Assembly (NCBI GenBank): GCA_026873275.1
Contig: JANTUC010000019.1
Span: 433,378 to 497,377, forward strand
Direction of reading: 5' to 3'
DNA: 64,000 nt
DNA from: Pseudopithomyces maydicus
Lineage: Eukaryota > Ascomycota > Dothideomycetes > Pleosporales > Didymosphaeriaceae
Under the pieces are notes generated by a model. The model searched no databases. It was not told where the DNA came from and saw only the letters and a program-made list of their open reading frames with translations. Of this stretch, positions 12,373 to 23,604 are shown piece by piece. Both the position numbers and the translations under genes were made by a program. The first letter of the stretch is position 1. Every line of letters starts with the position of its first letter.

Positions 12373-14435
12373 ATGCCCACCCTCTTCAGCACGGCGCTGC
12401 TCTTGTCAAGCCCTTTGCTACTGTGCCTCACATGCTACTTTTACCTCGTCCCAAACGTCCTCAAGGTACATCTGAAATTGATGCGTTTTGGCTTTTACAA
12501 GCAGATGAATTGGGGGAAAACTGACAATTCACCTTCGCAGGACCCCCGCCGTCGCAAATTACCCCCGGTCCCAGAGGTCTCCCCTTCGTCGGTAATCTCC
12601 TTGAATTCGCCGACAGCGAGAGCGTGCGCGGGAAAGTGATTAGATGGCAACAGCAGTACGTTATGCCTACCTTCAACGTTCCTCACTACATATCCTTCCC
12701 TCTTCAATTGCGCCCAAACTCTGACCTAACCTCCAACTACACAGATACGGACCGATATTCTACACCAAGCTCGGCGGCACAGACTACATCTGGCTGTCCT
12801 CTCCGCGCGCCGTGAAGGATCTCATGGACAAGAAATCGTACATCTACAGTTCGCGGCCCGAGTTGCCGCTTGCGCAGGGTGTGCTGAGTGGCGGGCGGAG
12901 ACAGCTGTTCATGCCGTATGGGGCGAGGTGGAGGGCGGTGAGGAAGCAGAGTCATGAGCTGTTGAATTTGAAAGCTTCCATTTCGTGGGTGTCCTTTTCA
13001 TTCGCAGATGTTTATAAGATATTCTTGGGTCAAGATGCGTAAGGGTGGAAAGAATGAGATGAAAAGAATGTATTCGCTAGCAGAAAGACTGACACGGAAA
13101 CAGATACCAACCTATTCAAGACTTCGAGTCCAGACAACTGCTCGTCGACTTCCTAGACGACCCCTCGAGCTTCTACATGATCAACAGACGATACGCAGCA
13201 AGCGTCATCATGAGAGTCACATACGGATACCGCATCCCCACCTGGGACGACCCACTCATCCGCAAAATCTACAAAGTCCTCGACAACTTCACCGCCATGA
13301 CGTACGCCTTCCCCTCCCTCCCCTCCCCTCCCCTCCACTCTAACCCGCACAGCGCCCCCGGCGCCTACGCCATCGACTCCTTCCCCTCCCTAACCTTCCT
13401 CCCCTCCCGCCTCCTCGGCAACTGGCGCTCCGCCGCCCACCACGCCTTCACCCAAGACTCCGCCCTCTACCTCTCCCTCTGGCAAAACCTCAAGCGCACC
13501 GCCGCCGCCGGTACCGCACCCCCCTGCTTCACCCGCACATTCTACGAGTCCGCGCCCGCCGCCGCGGGCATCGACGACCTCACCGCCGCGTACACGTGTG
13601 GCGGGTTGGTCGAGGCGGGCGCCGAGACGACGGCTACGACGTTGAATAATTTCGTGCTGTGCATGGTGCTTTTTCCCGAGGCGCAGGAGCGCGCGAGGGA
13701 GGAGATTGAGAGGGTGGTTGGGGGGAGGATGCCGGTTTGGGAGGATGAGCGGGGGCTGCCGTATGTGAGGGCTGTGGTGAAGGAGGTGTTGAGGTGGAGG
13801 CCGGTTAATAAGTTTGGGATGGCGCATGCGAGTTCGGAGGAGGGGTGGTATGGGGGGTACTATGTGCCGAGGGGGCGGTGGTGGTTTTGAATTGGTGGTG
13901 GGTGTTTTCCTTCTCCCGATTTTTCTTCCATCTCCTTTTAACACATAATCATGCTGGGTTTTTGCGTGTTGCTTTTGTAATTTTGATAAGGGCCTATACG
14001 GTTACTCGTGAAACTGCGCATCCGCTAATAACTCCTAGGGCCATCCACCGCGACCCATCCATCTTTTCCGACCCCGATGCTTTCCGCCCAGAACGCTACC
14101 TCGATCATCCCCTATCCGCCGCCGAGTCCATCAATGCGGCAGATCCTTACGCAAGGGATCACTTTAGCTACGGAGCAGGCCGTCGTGTGTGTCCTGGGGT
14201 GCATGTCGCGGAACGCTCACTGTTCATAAATATCGCGCGCGTGTTGTGGGGCTTCAATATCTCTAAGAAGGTTGGTGCGGATGGTAAAGTGATCGAGCCG
14301 AGTCAGGAGATGGTGAAGGGTTTCTTTAGTGTGCCTGTGCCGTTTGAGTGCGATATCAGACCGAGGAGTGCGGAGAGGGAGAGTGTGATGAGGGAGGAAT
14401 TCAGGAAGGCGGAGGTGGAGGGCATGGGGGTGTGA
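12373..14435 (+). CDS. Cytochrome P450, frame broken at two runs
   Basis: Six exons with introns 12466-12540, 12656-12744, 12985-13103, 13302-13352 and 13898-14038. Residues 1-30 form an N-terminal membrane anchor. Then come TPGPRGLPFVGNLLEF, the I-helix AGAETTATT, KEVLRWRPV (ExxR), FRPERYL, and the haem ligand loop FSYGAGRRVCPG. One base is missing from the C5 run at 12543-12547 and one from the G5 run at 13871-13875. With these, the model closes at 529 codons, normal for fungal microsomal P450s. It belongs to the fungal CYP64/O-methylsterigmatocystin-oxidoreductase-like group in general appearance, but no substrate can be assigned. It is probably co-functional with the upstream SDR and esterase. 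Confidence 0.75.
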
Positions 14436-14721
14436 AGTGGGTCGTAGCTTGAGCAGTGAGATTAATCAAGATACTATAGGCAATTTTAGCTAAATAATGA
14501 GCCTTGCATTATCACGACAAAGATCAGACTTAATCTCTTAGTAGGTTGCCAATGTGGACGTATCGTTGCCTCAAAACCTACACTCAGTTCTTGGTATGTT
14601 AGACTTACTTGTATTACTATTATATATTCCATTCGTAAACATAATTTCGTCTTATTACTGTTCCACCCTTATCCGGTCCTAGTACTCTTAAAAAGTAACC
14701 CTACAAATCCCAGCAATAGCA

Positions 14722-15670
14722 TCACTCAACCTCAACCCGTGGCCCTACATAATTTCTCTCCTGCGCCATATGTACAACCGGCTCACCCCCTATCTCCACC
14801 CGATGCACATACATCTGTTTCACATCAGCTATGAGCTCCGCTGGTTCCTCATTCCGCTTCCGCCGCGCGACCAAAATCCAGCCCAGTATCGTCGCAGTAA
14901 GCACAAACGCAAACCCACCAATCGCGATACCAACAATTGCGCCCGTTCTTAACGTCGAATGACTCCCAGTTTGAGTTCCTGGTGTAGGCTGAAGAGTATC
15001 CGGGAAAGCCGATGTCGAAGCCAATGTCGTCGCCGATGTCGTCGCCGATGGAGTAAACGACGAACTGGACAACGTAGTCGCGACCTGCCTTGCGTCAGCC
15101 CAGTGTCCACGCCCTCTCGACCTCTCACCAGTGGATTCGCACCTCAAAGTTATCCACATCCTGATACAGCACTGCTTTCGCCGGGTGGCTCGTGCTCGGA
15201 TTCGACTGTATATCCCACACAGCCCCAGCATCACTTGGCTGCATGGCCGGTACCCCATTCATGCCGTTAAAGCCCAACCAGCTTCCATTCCCCAATAGCC
15301 CATTACTCAGCTTCCACCCAGCATCTTTTCCATCGGCCCTGATTAAACTCCACTGTTGTCCCAGCACACCGCTCCGGTTCATCAAGCGTGGCACCGTTTG
15401 TTCATTCTTTGTTAGCCCCAGCTGGAGGTCTTCGTAGTCGTAGTTCCGGATGAAGTAGCGCCCAGCCTGATAGTAGATCTGCCAGTTTTCCGACGATGAG
15501 TATGCAAAGGTCGAGTTTGTTTCGGCCTTCGCCATGAAGATGGCGCCGCCTGAGTCCTTGTTGCTGCCGGCCGACAGCGCCTTGTCCGGCCGCACGGCAT
15601 TGTAAAACCCATAAAACACTTTTGGGTCGAAGTCATGCACGCTGATATCTCGCTTTCTCACCGTTGCCAT
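14722..15670 (-). CDS. Single-pass membrane protein with lectin-like ectodomain
   Basis: The ATG at 15670 opens MATVRKRDISVHDFDPK. An intron between about 15085 and 15142 gives 296 residues; a second donor (GTGAGA) 12 nt further into the transcript is also possible. Residues 1-175 look like a beta-trefoil: the Q-x-W-like motifs QQWSLI and AVWDIQS fit a ricin-B-type lectin fold. A Ser/Thr-rich stalk of about 45 residues follows, then a hydrophobic segment TGAIVGIAIGGFAFVLTA, then the basic stop-transfer ARRKR and a cytoplasmic tail of about 45 residues. No classical signal peptide is visible at the chosen start. It could be a wall- or glycan-sensing surface protein. The lectin assignment is tentative. 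Confidence 0.6.
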
Positions 15671-16844
15671 TATTTTGTGTCGTTCATCGATGTTCGGGTC
15701 AAACTCTGAGCCAGTTGGAGGGCGAGGAAGACGGATAACGAAGGAAGGGGGAAAGGGTATGATTTGAGCCGCACAGAAGAGCTCACGCTGACATGGTCCA
15801 GACACTTCAAGCAGACATGGTAGCCTTAAACCTCGTGTAAGATCGTGTGGTTTACATAAGCGAGCGTATTATTTGTTGGTGATAGGGGGCGGAAACACGC
15901 TCACCAACTCCAATGGCCAATGTACACCGAGGGAAATACCAATGAACCACCTACCTTAGTCTAGAAGGCCCTGCATGATCGATACTGAGCCAAAGTCCTC
16001 CGCTACTAGTTGAAGCCTACTATATAAGCTCTCACACCTACTCGTCCGCTTCTCGTCTCGTTTCCAGCCCTCCCTTCATCTCCTAGCGCTTACTACATAC
16101 GCCGTCTTCCCAGCCCTACAGCCTTAAACCTTCTCGTTCTTTCTACCATCTTTCACTACTCTTAGCTCAAACGGACCCACCCTCTCCTCCTTGACCCTAC
16201 AATCTTTCCCTCGGCGTCTATGTCAAAATAAAAACAGAGAAGCGTGGCCTTGCCTCAAACTGAGTCCCTTTCAGAAACTCAAACACACGGTCAGCTACGT
16301 TCTGACTGGTTATTGCCTTATTTTGGGGCCGCATAGCGCAGGAGCAATGTACTCACTAGCGAATGTGGCATTACCCCTGCACATAGATGCAGACACTGTT
16401 CGCGCCGATCTACCAGGGAGCGATCTTACTGATGGAGACATGCTTTCAGCCGCGCAAACAGATTATTGGTGGTTATTATCCCAGCACCGAGTTTTCGCTT
16501 GAGACATTAGATGAGAGGCAGATGCATAATCTGGAGGAATAAAGGGAACAATAGGAGTACAAAACCAACAAGAAACATTTGTTCTTTTATCATGATAAAA
16601 CTGCCAATTTCCGCGTGACTGAACAACTCCGTACAAAACAAAGAAAACAACAATACGAAGCAGAACAACAGCCTGAGTTCGGCAATTTGCGCCAATGTCA
16701 TCTTTTCTTTTAAACATGCTTTACATTGTCCCGGGCTGATTGATTATATATCACAATAATGAGTCCCCAAGAGTTTTGCTTCTACTCCCAACCAAGAGCA
16801 ACGCAACTCACAGCATAACCGAACTGCGCTATTCCGAACTCAAA
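15671..16844. other. Intergenic region
   Basis: Pyrimidine-rich upstream region of the lectin-like and small secreted protein genes. A 103-codon open frame at 16191-16502 has no recognisable motif and was not annotated. Confidence 0.4.
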
Positions 16845-17129
16845 ATGAAGTACCCATTTGCTCTGCTTACATTGCTCGGCTCGGCACTCATGGTGGCCGG
16901 TGCACCGATCGATTCGGAAATCACCCCGAGAGAAATAGTCCAGCCTGGCGACAAACTTTCATTTGATTATCACCCCGGGCCTGTTGGAAGTTCTATCAAG
17001 GCGATAGCAAAGAGTAAAGACCAGAAGCGATCGCCAGATCCGTTGAATACGTTTCGACTCAAGGAAGAGTACGCAGTTGAAGAGGAAAATGGTTCTTTTG
17101 ACGTTCCTGAGGGACATTCCTTTGACTAA
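16845..17129 (+). CDS. Small secreted protein with putative Kex2 site
   Basis: 94 residues. The start MKYPFALLTLLGSALMVAGA is a clear signal peptide, cleaved probably after GA at about residue 20. The mature part is hydrophilic, has no cysteine, and contains a dibasic KR (in KDQKRSPDP, about residue 61), a possible Kex2 processing site. The end is acidic. The family is unknown. It could be a propeptide-type secreted peptide or an effector-like protein. No intron is needed. Confidence 0.55.
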   Translation: MKYPFALLTLLGSALMVAGAPIDSEITPREIVQPGDKLSFDYHPGPVGSSIKAIAKSKDQKRSPDPLNTFRLKEEYAVEEENGSFDVPEGHSFD

Positions 17130-17825
17130 GGAAATGGGGTTCTGGAGAACGTCTGTCCACCGGTGACGGAACAATCGCGGTAAAGAATCAGCATCCTGTA
17201 TTCAAGTGTCTTAAATGTTCCTACGCGATGAAATAAACCCGTGATATTTTCATCACCTTCATATCGCGCTTTCTTTTGCCTCAATAAAGTTTTCCCGATT
17301 GCGGAATTTCATCCTTCGTGTTGTGTTATGGCCGCGCTTTGCGTCGCGGTGTTGTACTTACTGCGTGACTCCTAAGCTATTCCATTCTTCGAGCTTTTGT
17401 AAGAGCTAAATTCAGCATGTAGGGTATGCACGATTGCTATCTTCGCAGCCCCAGGCTCCAGATTGGGCCGCCTGGGAGCAGATCCAAGCTCACGTGTTAT
17501 AGTTTCTGATTCAATCTCACTTCTACATCAATGTTCACTAAATATTAGTGGGTTCCTCTTATTACAGACATGGCATGAATATGAGCGACTTGCGAGGTAG
17601 GGAGCATCGTCGTGGGAATGGAGTCATCTCTACCACGATGAAAAGCACATCCAAGAAATTTTAAACCTTTACGGTTGCTTGGACATGTTTCGGAGATTTA
17701 TTGTGCGTCAAACGCGTGTATTGTAATTTCTTCAGGTAGCTAGATGTTCACGGGCTGTACGATTGTATGTTGCTGTACTACCACACTCGTGAGGCAGCAG
17801 TGTCCTTCAGATCACGGTTGATCCA
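17130..17825. other. Intergenic region
   Basis: Moderately AT-rich; no coding sequence recognised. Confidence 0.4.
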
Positions 17826-18184
17826 TTATTCCGGGGTTTTAAGAAGTCTCAACTTTTCCGTCCACTCTACACGGTTCTTTTCAGCCTTCTTCAGACTCTT
17901 CTTTAGCTTTTTCTCGCGATCTCTCAACCAGTCTGACCCAGCCTCGTTCGGTCGCGGTACTACGCGGCGATTGATTAGTGTGCGATACTCAGGAACGACA
18001 GTCCTATCAGGTATTAAAACTTACTGGGATCGCCATTGCGAACTGCCTCGAGTAGGATCTTGTATCTACGAATCCTAAAAGCCTCTTGAGCGAGATGACA
18101 TTGTGCTACACGGCATTGGAGTTTTCGGGTTTCAGGATCCATGATAGCCGACGAAGAGGCGGTCTCCACTGAAGCGTCTGCCAT
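17826..18184 (-). pseudogene. Short Lys/Arg-rich gene or gene remnant, frame interrupted
   Basis: On the minus strand the ATG at 18184 opens MADASVETASSSAIMDPETR, followed by a coding-like stretch ending ILLEAVRNGDP. A second stretch, from about 18002 to a TAA at 17826, reads VVPEYRTLINRRVVPRPNEA then a Lys-rich helix. The two parts are in different phases, separated by a GTAAG...TAG segment of only 21 nt (18004-18024), too short for a spliceosomal intron. Composition and continuity suggest one protein of about 115 residues of unknown function, possibly damaged by a small indel. It may lack upstream exons. Confidence 0.45.
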
Positions 18185-19429
18185 TTGGAAAGCAAGGGTG
18201 TTCAGTTCTTACTGCTCAGTATGGATGCCTAGGCAGCAGGTAAAAGATGACTTCTGCTACTTTGATGGCACTGCACTTACTAGTATTACAGCTCCTTCCT
18301 GTTGGGCACTATTCTCATTTCTGAAAACTCAAAAGGCTTTTCAACGTTGCATCTTAGACTCTACTATGTTATATAAGCTTAGGTGGAGCATGTGGTTGTG
18401 AAGATTGGGGATTAGCCCGGAGTACTTAATGATGACATAATCATATTTGCTCAGACTAAACCCAAATAAGACTCTTAGTCAGCATACAGGCAGAGGATAC
18501 TCCGCCCGTTTTAGGTATTATAAAGCGAGATGCATTACTCAGCATCCGATAAATATAGTCGATGCAACTTTAAATCCGAAGAAGTATTAAGATGTGATTG
18601 AATAAAGAATAATACGAGAGAAAAAGATGAAACAGGGAAATGATTAAAGTGAAAGACCTACAGAAACCAAGTTAATACTAACTCTGCTTCTTGTTGAGCT
18701 AACTAGAATTCCAACTTTAGAATTATAAAAACAGTGACTTAATCGAGTATCTTTCCTTTTAATCACTAAGGGCGCCTGCTGCAGTTCATAGTCACCAGAT
18801 ATGTCTAGTCTGTATAGGCCCAGAAATTGTTTTCACATTCAAGCAAACGTCTATGGTTAGACCCTCCGAAAACCCATCCTTGGGCAGCCGGACTTTACCA
18901 TACGCAATTTTAGGCCACACAAAACTACAAGATAGCACATTCTCTGTGATTGAGCGACTAGATCAGAATGGTCAAAATTGGTATTCAAGAAGAATGCCAA
19001 TATGAGATGCTTTGATTTATAGTGCTTTGACCGAGACGAATTCTTGCTTATGACTTCTAGGCCTGGAATTGGATGTTTCAGCGAGATCATGGAATTCCAA
19101 AGAAGCTGTAGCTAAACGTACTTGCGAGAAGGTTTCAAATATTCCGGTGAACACTCTTATCACAGCCGTTGATAAACGTAAAACCATGTGCAACAAAAAC
19201 TAACTTCTATTTTCATGCTGCCGCAATTCAATATTTGGATTCATTTGCTGTATACTTACGTACACTTGGCTGACGCCACGCAAAACAGCACAGCATGAGC
19301 ACCAGACCAATAATGCATGTGATATGCAGTGTTAGCCTCAGCCTAGTTCCCAACATTAACCAAGGCAACAAGAAATATTAGTTCTTAAATTTCCAGCATT
19401 TAATTTTAGAAAGTACCATACCTTTCATC
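18185..19429. other. AT-rich intergenic region
   Basis: About 1.2 kb upstream of the terpene synthase. No gene or repeat recognised. Confidence 0.4.
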
Positions 19430-20374
19430 ATGGGCGATCTCTCTGCTGCTATGATGTCAAAGGACGAATACCGTTCAATCTTAATGGAATTGTTGGGCGT
19501 AACTGGATACGGTACTACCAACCTAAACTGCGACTCATCAGTCCAAGAGCGGGTTACACAACATTTCCAAGAACAACACAATTGGCAACCGAAGGATCGA
19601 GAACGAGCGATTGCGATGTCAATACCCATTTCGGTTGGCGTGGCACAGTGCTATCCTCACGCAACGCCTGATGCTCAACTTGCCTACAGTCTCCATTGCT
19701 GTTATATTCTCTTCTTGGACGACAGATTGCGCGCTCATGGGCCACCGATGGGGGATTTCGCGACACAGCTGCTTTTATCCGAACCACAGCGTCATCCAAT
19801 ACTCCAATCGTACACTCGAATGATACTAGATGCACAAGCACATATTGGCCCGTACGCCGCCTCGATGTCTCTCAGCGCAGCCAATAACTTCATCACTGGC
19901 ATCGCTTTCGAACAAATGTACGATGGGAAGATCCTACCAACCAAGGGCGCACTCGCATTTCCGAACTATCTGCGAGCTATCACCGGAATATCGGAACCCG
20001 TCGCGCACTATGTTTTCCCGCAGCACATGTTCCCCGAGGAACAGTACCTACATATCTATCTACCATGTATTCCGGACTTGGTAGATTACATCAACTGGAT
20101 GAATGATGTAACCTCTTTCTATAAAGAGTCTATCGTGGGCAAAGAGAGGCTAAATTACGTGTGCAATGTTGCCAATGTTCGAAGTATATCATGCAAAGAG
20201 GCGCTTGAATTCGTTGTAGAAGAGTTGTGTGAGAGGATTAGAAGGGTTCGATACATTTTACGGGAGCGCCCAGATATGCTACATGTGGTGGAAGAGTTTT
20301 TCAAAGGCTACACTCTATTTCATTTGAAACAGCCGCGTTATATGCTTCGAGAGATTTTGGGTGAAATGATTTAA
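19430..20374 (+). CDS. TRI5-family (trichodiene-synthase-like) sesquiterpene synthase
   Basis: A single exon of 314 residues. The metal-binding motif FLDD lies at residues 95-98 (D97, D98), although the usual third acidic residue of DDxxD is absent (DDRLR). The NSE motif is intact: N225-D226-V-T-S229-F-Y-K-E233, written NDVTSFYKES, almost as in trichodiene synthase. A C-terminal Arg-Tyr pair lies at R303-Y304. These features place it in the TRI5 class of sesquiterpene cyclases, which ionise farnesyl diphosphate in the cytosol. At 314 residues it is shorter than trichodiene synthase. The product is not predictable; longiborneol- and trichodiene-type enzymes share this fold. A P450 4 kb downstream could oxidise the product. 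GC content is lower than in the genes of the left 14 kb. Confidence 0.8.
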   Translation: MGDLSAAMMSKDEYRSILMELLGVTGYGTTNLNCDSSVQERVTQHFQEQHNWQPKDRERAIAMSIPISVGVAQCYPHATPDAQLAYSLHCCYILFLDDRLRAHGPPMGDFATQLLLSEPQRHPILQSYTRMILDAQAHIGPYAASMSLSAANNFITGIAFEQMYDGKILPTKGALAFPNYLRAITGISEPVAHYVFPQHMFPEEQYLHIYLPCIPDLVDYINWMNDVTSFYKESIVGKERLNYVCNVANVRSISCKEALEFVVEELCERIRRVRYILRERPDMLHVVEEFFKGYTLFHLKQPRYMLREILGEMI

Positions 20375-20705
20375 GTCGTTGTCAATCACGCAATAATAAC
20401 AGAAGAATATTTAAATTTTCCAATCTTGTAGTTGGCGGTCCAAACCTGTTGGGCATCCAGCCATCAATCTCGAATTTGCACATCTGGGGCATTTGGGCCA
20501 AGGCAGCCTAAGTTCTGTGAGCTTGGGTGTAGTAGCCGGCCTTCTTCTGGATCTTTCTGAGGTATCAGAAATATGTTCACTTCTTTCGATGTGACAGCTA
20601 CGCGAAACTCTTTACAGGATCAGGTTTGTGATATAGTCATTACAGTAACAGGAAAATACGCCATGCATTGGTAAATAATAAACCCTGAATCCTATGAATC
20701 GTCTT
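20375..20705. other. Convergent intergenic region
   Basis: It lies between the terpene synthase and the HET pseudogene 3' ends; nothing recognised. Confidence 0.4.
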
Positions 20706-22941
20706 TCAAACAATCGTTATAGTATAAGTCCCATCTTCATGCTCTTCTTGAAAGAGTTTTGAACTCAGTGGCTTCTGATCTGGCCATAGCTGTGCCTTCA
20801 TGGCCTCGAAATCCATCTCATTGTGGCTTTGTTTTGCCATGTTCGTAGTGCCCACTCTTCTATAAATTCCATGCTGACCGTTGGAATGTGGAAGCAAAAG
20901 GAGACATTGTATCATGATCGTAAAAGGAAATTCGGGAGAATCTTCATAGGAAGGATATTTGAGACGAAGGATCGGCATCAAGACGATATCTTTCAGGCAC
21001 GCATCAGCTTGGAAGCCTGGAGCTCTGCGATATCTTGCCCTTATAGATTCAAGATCACCTCCATCCTGTTTGAACGAATCCTTTGAAAACTTCCAGAAGA
21101 ACCAGCGGTCAGGGATAACATTGAGATTGAAGCCGCATGGATCAGTCCCGTCAGTTACATAACCCTGGATTTCTTTAGTGCCAAAGATGTACAATTTCTT
21201 GTACGCGCTGGGTAATAGCATGGGTATTCCTCGAAGGCGAAGGTGAATCGTTTTTTCATGATGATTCAGATTTATTTCGCACAGGTGATAGCAGTCGTTA
21301 TCATAAAGAAGAGTATTCCAAACCACACGCTCATGTAACGCCGCCCATGACCAGCTTGGAAACTCTTCCCAGTCCGGCTCATTGATGGTTATTTCGTTGC
21401 CTCTCTGCATAAACAGTATCCCACGATGGAAATCTTTATTCCATAGACCGGAAAAGTAGACATCTTGGAGGTGGATTGCAAATTCATTGGCGATTCCTGA
21501 TAGAGCGGGGAGACAGTCAGAGGGAAAGGTAAGGCTACGTTTTGTGAAGTCCCCGACGATGATAGTCCATGTCCTATATGAAGAATTCTATAGCGGATTA
21601 GTGCCTCCAAAGAATCGGCGGATTACTTCTGGAAAAACTAACATGGTCACCATGCTCAACATTGACTTTGAATTGCCACACATAATTCTTGATGAAATGT
21701 CGAAGACGGTACTCAAAATTCGTATTGAACCATCCGAATGGCCAAGTCTCATTTGCCGATGTACTCTTGCACTCCCAGAAAACCTGATCGTCACCAAAAT
21801 GAAGAGCTCGGGGCGCCTGTTGGTTAGTCTGAGTTCCTTATCCTTTTTCATCAGAAAACCTACTAGCAACTGTTCTTGGAGCACCCAAGCCCTCTGATAT
21901 ATTGGGCCTCTTTCTAGTTCAGTCCATGGGTCCTTCAACACCATGTACTGCTTATTGGAGCGGTCATACTCAAGAACGTGCAACTTTGTGTTTGGGAATT
22001 GGAGGTTGAAATCAAGGGATAAAGGAGTTGGATCAAGCAAGCGGTGATCTGATATGAAGCCGGAATCTTCAGCAGCGACTCTTGAGGCTAAGATGTTACA
22101 AACTGTATTTTTATACACGTCGTGCATGACGGCTGATTCTCGCATCTAATCATCTTCATCGTCCTGCACTATGCAAAGAGAATCAATCCAAATATACTGG
22201 AAACCAAGACTTATCGTCGCAAAGAGAGCGTCTTGGAATGTTCTGGATAGACTTTCTATAGGAAGAGACGCTTCGAACAAGTTGATGTTTGCACGGGTCG
22301 AAGTTAGGAACTTATGTTTACCCCAACAATGGGATAAAGTAAGGTAGGGTGTTTCTATTGGCAGTGTGTTGCCGCGGCAAATATTGGCCTCCATAGGGAG
22401 ATCCGTAGCTGATGACTTAACGTGAACAAGTCTAGTTGGTAGTTTTCTTTGAGTATTTTTTGACCAACAATCGACATGCTCCGACCGGCATTCGTTTATC
22501 CATACCTTGGCCAAATCGAACGTCGCCTTTGCCCTCATCGACGGGAATAAATTGGTTCGCATAATGTTGATGAATTGCTCTGAACCATTTAGCAAAAAAA
22601 TGGTGATATCCAAGCACATGAATTACTTTCGACCGCAGTGTCCAATATTTGGAACGACCGTCGCAAGCGAAATTCGTCCTTCAGGCTAGGATCGAACAGT
22701 ATATGAAGCTCCCAAAACGTCCTTGAAATTCCATACGACTCATCGTCGGGACTGACCCAATTGTACGTTGAACGGTGTATACTTCCATGGGGGTGGGTCC
22801 TTTGGACCCAAGTGCATACGTAACAACCTTGCCCAATTGACCGCATGAATGATTCATTGTCAACGTGGTGCTCTTTTTCTCTTCACATGGTGGTACAGAC
22901 AAGATTCTTTGACATATATCACACAGCCTACGATTAGGCAT
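20706..22941 (-). pseudogene. HET-domain (heterokaryon incompatibility) pseudogene
   Basis: Minus-strand homology runs from LCDICQRI (start near 22941) through YLTLSHCWGKHKFLTSTRAN and YIWIDSLCIVQDDEDD (HET core) to PIYQRAWVLQEQLL, SGIANEFA, WNKDFHRGILF and PSWSWAALHERVVWN. This is the normal order of a HET/TOL-type protein. From 22619 down to 20706 one reading frame is kept, but it is cut by two TAG codons, at 22146-22148 and 21588-21590. In both, flanking residues continue in the same frame. The first stop lies where the family usually has tryptophan (DW-RES). The first 300 bp are in other frames and must contain introns or indels. HET proteins trigger regulated cell death after non-self recognition; this copy is probably inactive. 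Confidence 0.75.
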
Positions 22942-23508
22942 GGAGTTTGCCCTGCGAGAGTCCAGGATAACAGTTAACGAGAGTGAGTCCGATGATTGTC
23001 CACAAAATTCAGATGAAAGGCGTTGCGGGGAAAAGAAGGAATTAAGACTGTTGACGGAAGTTAATTTGTAAGCTCGGGTAAACCCTGCTTTACACTTGGT
23101 TTTGCATGCTGTAGCCTAAATCCAGACTTTCACCACTAGCATCTAACGAATAGAAACGCTCGCTTATTTCCAAGTGCAGGCGTCTGATCGATGATAGATA
23201 AATCCTACCTTGTAGACATGAAACCAGTCGCAAAGGGTGCGCGAAAGAGGAGCAGATAGCATAGCGAAAAAGAAATTCTGATCACGGCACAGAGAGAGTA
23301 ATACTAGGGTATGTTATATAAGAGGACCTACACTAGACAACGAAAAATAGCTTACCAGGACACTGGTATTCTAGAACAGCGAGACCATGCAACGTTTGAG
23401 AGCTTAGAATTTAATATAGAAAATAAACGCTGTTACAAAAAATAAAGTATTTGACTGACTATGCTGGGTGCGGTAGAAAGGATGGAAGGGAAAAAAACGA
23501 AGCGGTTG
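22942..23508. other. AT-rich intergenic region
   Basis: Upstream flank of the HET pseudogene; no gene seen. Confidence 0.4.
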
Positions 23509-23604
23509 CGACATTGACAAGATTCGAACTTGCGAGGCCGAAGCCATTAGATGACTGAATTGAATAATTCAAGTCTAACCCATTAACCACTCTGGCACAA
23601 TGTC
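23509..23604 (-). tRNA. tRNA-Ser(UGA) with a 15-nt intron
   Basis: Read on the minus strand, GACATTG pairs with the terminal CAATGTC. The D stem is CCA/TGG around AGAGTGGTTAAT. The anticodon stem TTAGA/TCTAA encloses CTTGAAA with anticodon TGA once an intron (23553-23567 on the plus strand) after position 37 is removed. The long variable arm is GGC-TTCG-GCC, as in type II serine tRNAs. The T arm GCAAG-TTCGAAT-CTTGT is regular. The discriminator base is G, as expected for serine. All stems close, so the gene looks functional despite lying between a HET pseudogene and accessory genes. Confidence 0.9.

Noticed and set aside
16191..16502. 103-codon plus-strand open frame
   Set aside because: No motif, no signal peptide, and it lies in a pyrimidine-rich promoter-like region.
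22141..22150. Splitting the HET pseudogene into two genes at 22146
   Set aside because: The downstream ATG directly follows the TAG in the same frame and the HET core continues through it, so this is one gene with a premature stop.
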